Of a stretch of DNA of 64,000 nt, positions 58,783 to 64,000 are shown piece after piece; the stretch's first letter is position 1; each line of letters starts with the position of its first letter. The stretch spans positions 124,001 to 188,000 of the forward strand of contig NZ_FCON02000001.1 in assembly GCF_001544535.1 (NCBI RefSeq), read 5' to 3'. Made by a program: the position numbers and the translations under genes. The notes below the pieces were generated by a model that was given only the letters and a program-made list of their open reading frames with translations, searched no databases and was not told the DNA's origin. The DNA is from Caballeronia choica (GTDB taxonomy: Bacteria; Pseudomonadota; Gammaproteobacteria; Burkholderiales; Burkholderiaceae).

Positions 58783-61476
58783 ATGGCCTCCACGTCTCCC
58801 GGCGCCGAACGTTCAACCACCGAGCTGGTCCTGAAAACGATTGCGCCGCGCATGCCGCTGAACCTTCTCGCGCGGCCGCGCCTGAGTGCGGACGACCCCG
58901 ACTTCCGCGACCGGCAGATCGCGCTCGTGCAGGCACCGGCTGGCTATGGGAAGACGTCGTTGCTGGCGCAATGGAGGCGCGAGCATCTGGCGCGCGGCAT
59001 TGCCGTAGCCTGGCTGCTGGCGGACGAGCGCGACGATGCGCAACGGTTCCTGCGTGGCCTCGTGCAGGCGGTGCGCACGGGCTGCGCACGGCCCACGTTC
59101 GGCCACCTGCTGCTCGACAGCGCGTTCGCGTCGGTGAGTGAACTGGACGGCGCGACGGGATGGCTGGCGGAAATCGCACAACTCTCGCTGGATGTCCTGC
59201 TGATCGTCGATGAAGCCGAGCGCCTGCCGGCCGCCGGCGCGGAGGTGCTCGCCTATGTGCTGCACAATGCGCCGCAGAATCTTCGGGTCGTGGTGGCGGC
59301 GCGGCGCGGACTCGAAGCGTCGATCGCCGGCCTGCTCGCGTATGGGCAGGGCACGCTGTTCGGACCGGAGACGTTGCGCTTTCGCCTCGACGAGACCATT
59401 GCATTGGTGGGCAACCGATTCGGGGCCCGCGTGGACGCCGATGCGTGCGCACGGCTCTTCGAGGTCACCGACGGCTGGCCGCTCGGATTGCAGCTTGCGC
59501 TCGCCGCGATGGCGCATGCGGCGGACCCGCGCAAGGCAGTCGAGACGATGGTTTCGGGTCCGGGCAGTTTGCGCGACCATCTGGTCGGCGCGTTGATTGC
59601 GAATCTCTCGAAGCAAGACGAAGCTTTTCTCATCCGCATCAGCGCCGTGGACATGCTGCATCCGGCGTTGTGCCACACGCTGACGGGCGACGCCGATGCT
59701 CCCCGGCAACTGGACCGTCTGGTGCGTGAGACGCCCGTATTCATCACCGCGGAGGACAGCGCATGGTGCCGCCTGCACACACTGGTGCGCGACGTTCTGC
59801 GGGCGCGCTTCGCGCGCTTGCCTGTCGCGGAGCAGGAAGCGTTGCATGGGCGCGCCTCGGTCTGGCTTGCCGGGCAAGGGATGATCGAGGAAGCCGCACG
59901 CCATGCGCATGCGGCCGGTCAGCGGCAGACCGCCTACGAACTGGCCGAACGCAGCCTGCACGATGCCGTGATACAGGGACAACTGAGCGTCGTGCTCGAC
60001 TGGCTCGACCTGCTCCCGGAGTCCGAACTGGAGCAGCGCCCCCGCCTGCGGCTCGCCGCTGCATGGGCGCTTGCCCTCGGGCAGCGACATGAAGAGGCCC
60101 GATCCCAGGTCGAACGCATCCTCGCCAGCGAGAACGTGCGCACCGAATTGCGCTACGAGTGCGCCCTGATCCTCAGCGCGGCGGCCTACTTCGCGGACGA
60201 ACCCGACCGCTTCGTCGCCTTGTTCGAGCCGTGGGTCGAGTCGGCGCCTGCCGGCGACTCATGGCTCACGCAGGTCCACGCGAACCGGCTGGCAGCACGC
60301 GCGATGCTGCTCGGCGAACCGGCACAGGCGCGGCGTTGCCAGCGACGCGTGGCACGCGGTGACGTCGGCGAGGGGCTCGGCCACCTGGAGCGCTGGGGCG
60401 ATCACATCATTGGCTTGAGCTATCTGTGGGAAGGCCAGATGCGCCTCGCCGAGGAAGTCCTGAAGCCCGCGCTGGCGAGCGCGGAGGCCGGCCTGGGCCG
60501 GCGTCACCCGCTTAGCTGCATGTTCGCGGCGGCGTGCGCGGCGATCGCCTATGAGGACGATCGCGTGGCCGAGTCGACGGCGCTGCTCGCCAACCGGCTG
60601 GACATCCTGGAGCGCTCTGCCACGCCGGAAACCGTGATGCTCGGTTATCGCACGGCGGCGCGGATCGCGGCGGTGAACGGCAACGAGAACCGGGCGCTCG
60701 ATCTGCTGGAGGCCATGTACGCGCTCGGCTTGAGCCGTGGCCAGCCGCGCCTGTGTGTCGCCAGCCTCGCAGATCAGGTCCGCATGCACGCTGGCCGGTA
60801 TCGCGCCCACACGTGCGAGGCCCTGATGCGCCGCATCGACGAGATCGTCGCTCGCGACGCCCGTCACGGGCCGCTGTGGCGGCAGTCAGTGGCGCTGCTG
60901 CAGGCGCTCGCAAAGGCGGATGCGGCGATTGCCTCACGGAACTGGCAACTGGCGCTCGACGCACTTGCGCTCGCGGACGGCCAGGCCGACGCGATGAAGA
61001 TGGGCCGCTACCGGATCGAAATCCTGGCCTTGCGCGCATTCGCACAACACGAGATGGGCGCTGACGGAACAGCCTTGCTGCTCGAAGCGAAGAATCTCGC
61101 GCAAACCTTCAACCTGACACGCACGCTGGTCGATGCGCATCCCGCGCTCGCCGACTGGGCGCGGCGCGTCAAGGATGAAGCCGGCACGGAGCACGGCGGC
61201 CGGCCCCTTGCCGCCTTCCAGATCGTGCGGCCACCCGCACGCGAAACCAACGGACCTCGCGCAGTGCCGAGTCTGGTGCTCACACCCAAAGAGCGTGAAA
61301 TCCTCGAATTGCTGGCACGCAACCTCTCGAACAAGGAGATTGCGCTTGCGGCGATGATCGGCGAGGGAACCGTCAAGTGGCATCTCAAGAACCTCTTCGG
61401 CAAGCTCGACGCGAGCTCACGCAAGCACGCGGTGCGCCGTGCGCTGGTGCTCGGCCTCCTGGAAGGCACGCAGTAG
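58783..61476 (+). CDS. MalT-type (LAL) LuxR transcriptional regulator
   Basis: An 897-residue ATP-dependent activator. The Walker A motif APAGYGKTS is at 51-59, followed by the winged/arm region of signal-transduction ATPases, a long helical repeat region (about 390-800, TPR-like), and a C-terminal LuxR HTH (about 828-892: LTPKEREILELLARNLSNKE). Such proteins bind an inducer through the repeat region. Its place between two divergent gene groups makes it the likely cluster regulator. The start at 58783 is plausible but the exact N-terminus is uncertain. Confidence 0.9.
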   Translation: MASTSPGAERSTTELVLKTIAPRMPLNLLARPRLSADDPDFRDRQIALVQAPAGYGKTSLLAQWRREHLARGIAVAWLLADERDDAQRFLRGLVQAVRTGCARPTFGHLLLDSAFASVSELDGATGWLAEIAQLSLDVLLIVDEAERLPAAGAEVLAYVLHNAPQNLRVVVAARRGLEASIAGLLAYGQGTLFGPETLRFRLDETIALVGNRFGARVDADACARLFEVTDGWPLGLQLALAAMAHAADPRKAVETMVSGPGSLRDHLVGALIANLSKQDEAFLIRISAVDMLHPALCHTLTGDADAPRQLDRLVRETPVFITAEDSAWCRLHTLVRDVLRARFARLPVAEQEALHGRASVWLAGQGMIEEAARHAHAAGQRQTAYELAERSLHDAVIQGQLSVVLDWLDLLPESELEQRPRLRLAAAWALALGQRHEEARSQVERILASENVRTELRYECALILSAAAYFADEPDRFVALFEPWVESAPAGDSWLTQVHANRLAARAMLLGEPAQARRCQRRVARGDVGEGLGHLERWGDHIIGLSYLWEGQMRLAEEVLKPALASAEAGLGRRHPLSCMFAAACAAIAYEDDRVAESTALLANRLDILERSATPETVMLGYRTAARIAAVNGNENRALDLLEAMYALGLSRGQPRLCVASLADQVRMHAGRYRAHTCEALMRRIDEIVARDARHGPLWRQSVALLQALAKADAAIASRNWQLALDALALADGQADAMKMGRYRIEILALRAFAQHEMGADGTALLLEAKNLAQTFNLTRTLVDAHPALADWARRVKDEAGTEHGGRPLAAFQIVRPPARETNGPRAVPSLVLTPKEREILELLARNLSNKEIALAAMIGEGTVKWHLKNLFGKLDASSRKHAVRRALVLGLLEGTQ

Positions 61477-61640
61477 CGCGACACCACCCCTTCGTTTTCG
61501 ATTCCCCTCCCGCCGCGAGAGGTGTTCGAATCGACGTCTTTCCGTATTCTGCGTGCATCGACCCATTGCGACGTGACCTGATGGCGCCCCTTGAAGGCGC
61601 CGGCAAGCCGGCAATCGGTAGCCCGATCAAGGAGAATCAG

Positions 61641-63290
61641 ATGGAATACGTTGACATTGACTCAAATGAATCGGCTTATGCCTACCCGTTGCTCGTCAAG
61701 CATCTTCTGCATACACCGCTCGCGCATGCGCCCGATCAGGAGATCGTGTATCGCGGCGAGACGCGCCTCACCTACCGCACGATGCGCGAGCGCATCGCGC
61801 GCCTCGCGAATGGCCTGACAAGGCTCGGTGCGGAAAAGGGTACCACTGTCGCGGTGATGGACTGGGACAGCCACCGCTATCTCGAATGCTATTTCGCGAT
61901 TCCGATGATGGGCGCAGTGCTTCAGACGGTCAATGTGCGGCTTTCGCCTGCGGAGATCGCCTACACGATCAACCATGCGGGCGCGCAGATCCTCATGCTC
62001 CACACGGACTTCCTGCCTGTGGTCGACGCGATGAAGGACCAGCTCGAAACGGTGCACACCTTCATCTGGATCGACGACGAGGGCAGCGAAGCCAGCGCGC
62101 ATTCGATCCCGTTCGCAAGCGAGTACGAGCACATGCTCGCCGCGAGCGAGCCCAGCTACGACTTCCCGGATTTCGACGAGAACACGCGCGCCACCACGTT
62201 CTATACGACGGGCACGACGGGCTTGCCCAAGGGCGTTTATTTCTCGCACCGTCAGCTCGTGCTGCACACGATCACCGGCATGGCGGCGCTGGCGAGCCCC
62301 GTATCGGGGCAGCGCTTTCACCGTGGCGACGTGTACATGCCAATCACGCCGATGTTCCATGTCCACGCGTGGGGCATGCCTTACATCGCCACCGTGCTGG
62401 GCGTGAAGCAGGTCTATCCGGGCCGCTACGTGCCGGATCAGCTCGTCAAGCTCGTGCGGGATGAAGGCGTCACGTTCTCGCATTGCGTCGGCACCATCCT
62501 GCACATGCTGCTCAACTGCGGTGAAGCGAAAACCGTCGACCTGAGCCGGTGGAAAGTGGTCATCGGCGGGGGCGCGCTGCCTCAGGGTCTCGCGCGTGCC
62601 GCGCTCGATCGCGGTATCGATATCTTCGCTGGCTATGGCATGTCGGAGACCTGCCCGCTCTTGAGTCTTGCGCAACTGAAACCGGGCAGTGAGACGCTCG
62701 ACATCGACGAACAGGTGAACCTGCGATGCAAGACGGGTCTTCCGGTGCCTCTCGTCGATCTGCGCATCGTGAACGAGGAGGGCGCAGACGTTCCTCACGA
62801 CGGCAAGGCGAGCGGCGAGATCGTCGTGCGTGCGCCGTGGCTCACGCAGGGCTACCTGAAAAATCCCGGCGCTTCGGCCGAACTGTGGGACGGTGGCTAT
62901 CTGCACACGCAGGATATCGCGAGCATCGCTCCGAACGGCTATCTGCAAATCACCGACCGCATCAAGGACGTGATCAAGTCGGGTGGCGAGTGGGTTTCGT
63001 CGCTCGAGATCGAGAGTCTGATCTCGCAGCATCCGGGCGTCTCCGAGGTCGCGGTGATCGGCATCAAGGACGAAAAGTGGGGCGAACGGCCCGTGGCGCT
63101 CGTGGTCCTGAAGCCGCAGTTCGTGCCGCTGGTGTCGGAAGATGAGATCAGAAATCACGTGCGTGCTTTTAGCGAGACCGGGCAGATTTCGAAGTACGCC
63201 GTGCCGCAAATCGTGAGGATCGTCGATCAACTTGAAAAGACGAGCGTCGGTAAATTGAACAAGAAGCGGTTGCGCGAACAATTCGCCTGA
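61641..63290 (+). CDS. AMP-forming acyl-CoA ligase (long-chain fatty acid-CoA ligase type)
   Basis: A 549-residue ANL-family enzyme that activates a carboxylic acid with ATP and CoA. AMP-binding motif TTGTTGLPKG is near residue 190, IFAGYGMSETCP supplies the A5 motif, and ITDRIKDVIKSGGEWVSSLE the hinge. Catalytic Lys lies in KTSVGKLNKKRL. Sequence resembles medium/long-chain ligases, but in this cluster it may act on the product of the dioxygenase pathway. AAGGAG is six bases before the ATG. Confidence 0.92.
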   Translation: MEYVDIDSNESAYAYPLLVKHLLHTPLAHAPDQEIVYRGETRLTYRTMRERIARLANGLTRLGAEKGTTVAVMDWDSHRYLECYFAIPMMGAVLQTVNVRLSPAEIAYTINHAGAQILMLHTDFLPVVDAMKDQLETVHTFIWIDDEGSEASAHSIPFASEYEHMLAASEPSYDFPDFDENTRATTFYTTGTTGLPKGVYFSHRQLVLHTITGMAALASPVSGQRFHRGDVYMPITPMFHVHAWGMPYIATVLGVKQVYPGRYVPDQLVKLVRDEGVTFSHCVGTILHMLLNCGEAKTVDLSRWKVVIGGGALPQGLARAALDRGIDIFAGYGMSETCPLLSLAQLKPGSETLDIDEQVNLRCKTGLPVPLVDLRIVNEEGADVPHDGKASGEIVVRAPWLTQGYLKNPGASAELWDGGYLHTQDIASIAPNGYLQITDRIKDVIKSGGEWVSSLEIESLISQHPGVSEVAVIGIKDEKWGERPVALVVLKPQFVPLVSEDEIRNHVRAFSETGQISKYAVPQIVRIVDQLEKTSVGKLNKKRLREQFA

Positions 63291-63313
63291 TCATTCAAAC
63301 AAGAGACAACAAC

Positions 63314-63778
63314 ATGAGCATGACTGGATACGCCACGACCACGATCAGTGAGTTTGTCGGCCGTGAACTGGGTGTATCGGATTGGGTCGTAGTCGATCAG
63401 GCGCGCATCGACGCGTTTGCAGAGTGCACCGGCGACACGCAATGGATCCATGTGAACGTCGAGCGCGCAAGGCGCGAGAGCCCCTACGGCGGCACGATCG
63501 CGCACGGCTATCTCTCGCTCTCCTTGCTGGCGTCGCTTTCGATCGAGATCGGCCTCATCCCCGCCGATGCAAAAGCGGGCCTCAACTACGGGCTCGACAA
63601 GGTGCGCTTCATCACGCCCGTCAAGGCGGGCTCCCGGGTGCGGTGCCGCGTGGTGCTCGCTTCGGTGGCAAAGAAGGGCAACGACCGGATCCTCGTCAAG
63701 ACCGAAAACGAATTGCAGATCGAGGGCGAGGAAAAGCCGGCGCTGATTGCGCAGACGCTCGTGATGCTGATGGTATGA
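63314..63778 (+). CDS. MaoC-like (R)-enoyl-CoA hydratase
   Basis: A 154-residue hotdog-fold protein with the hydratase 2 motif: Asp41 and His46 in FAECTGDTQWIHVN, then IAHGYLSLSLL. It would hydrate an enoyl-CoA made after the ligase step. The start is 23 bases after the ligase stop, in the same operon. Confidence 0.92.
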   Translation: MSMTGYATTTISEFVGRELGVSDWVVVDQARIDAFAECTGDTQWIHVNVERARRESPYGGTIAHGYLSLSLLASLSIEIGLIPADAKAGLNYGLDKVRFITPVKAGSRVRCRVVLASVAKKGNDRILVKTENELQIEGEEKPALIAQTLVMLMV

Positions 63779-64000
63779 CGACCGTGGTGAACGGGCGGCG
63801 AGAGGCGGTGTAGGGTTCGATAGCGAAGTGCTTGTCCACGGCAACCGCTGATACCCCGGGAACGCTCGGGATTTCATCCCGGCGGCGCGGCTCCGTCTGT
63901 CTATTGGACCAACGTCGTATTGCCTTGCTCAGTGCTGGCGCCTACATTGTGAAATGTATTTCCAATGAAACCGCTCGGCTCGGCGCACGCACGGAGGCAC
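63779..64000. other. end of window, no gene seen
   Basis: 222 bases after the MaoC gene. A TTGGACCAACGTC stretch near 63905 loosely recalls the GGACC palindrome at 31760 but is not symmetrical. No terminator with a T run is seen. Confidence 0.4.

Noticed and set aside
63900-63925. Another GGACC-type site after the MaoC gene
   Set aside because: The second half-site is not symmetrical and no downstream gene is in view.

Overview
The window is a high-GC, densely coding stretch of a Burkholderiaceae chromosome (Burkholderia, Paraburkholderia or Caballeronia type). The order hisZ-purA-phosphoribosyltransferase-kup, then guaB and guaA, is the usual order in that group, and the proteins read like members of those families. 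I see no rRNA, tRNA, CRISPR array or intact insertion sequence.

Region 1 (1-10781) is housekeeping: the end of hisZ, purA, a phosphoribosyltransferase, kup, a convergent EamA exporter, guaB, a membrane protein with DPxTG repeats, and guaA. Four hairpins are convincing terminators, and guaB has a good sigma70 promoter. Region 2 (10782-11972) has no gene I can recognise. It lies at the 3' end of guaA, a known integration hot spot for genomic islands, and looks like the border of an accessory region.

Region 3 (11973-53151) is accessory and resembles the stress and low-oxygen loci known in Burkholderia. It carries a CBS-BON protein, several lipoproteins, glgX behind a collapsed glgP remnant, a GlcNAc-type PTS (IIA-HPr-EI fusion plus IIBC), a porin, a second outer-membrane barrel, a large MscS channel, a SulP permease, two DUF3300 proteins and a stand-alone receiver. 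An RND pump runs without a gap into pqiABC. It is followed by a DUF3141 (PHA-synthase-like) hydrolase, a collapsed phosphate acetyltransferase remnant, ackA, a second-type fabI and a D-lactate dehydrogenase. Glycogen breakdown, acetate kinase and lactate dehydrogenase fit energy generation when respiration is limited. Both phosphorolytic partners (glgP and pta) have been reduced to short multi-frame remnants. A DosR/NarL-like palindrome sits ahead of the receiver gene.

Region 4 (53529-63778) looks like a catabolic cluster. A minus-strand group encodes a Usp/hemerythrin-like fusion, a quinone oxidoreductase, a TauD-type dioxygenase, an MFS carrier, a small unknown protein and a Rieske ferredoxin. 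A plus-strand group encodes a MalT-type LuxR regulator, an acyl-CoA ligase and a MaoC hydratase. The substrate cannot be read from the sequence.
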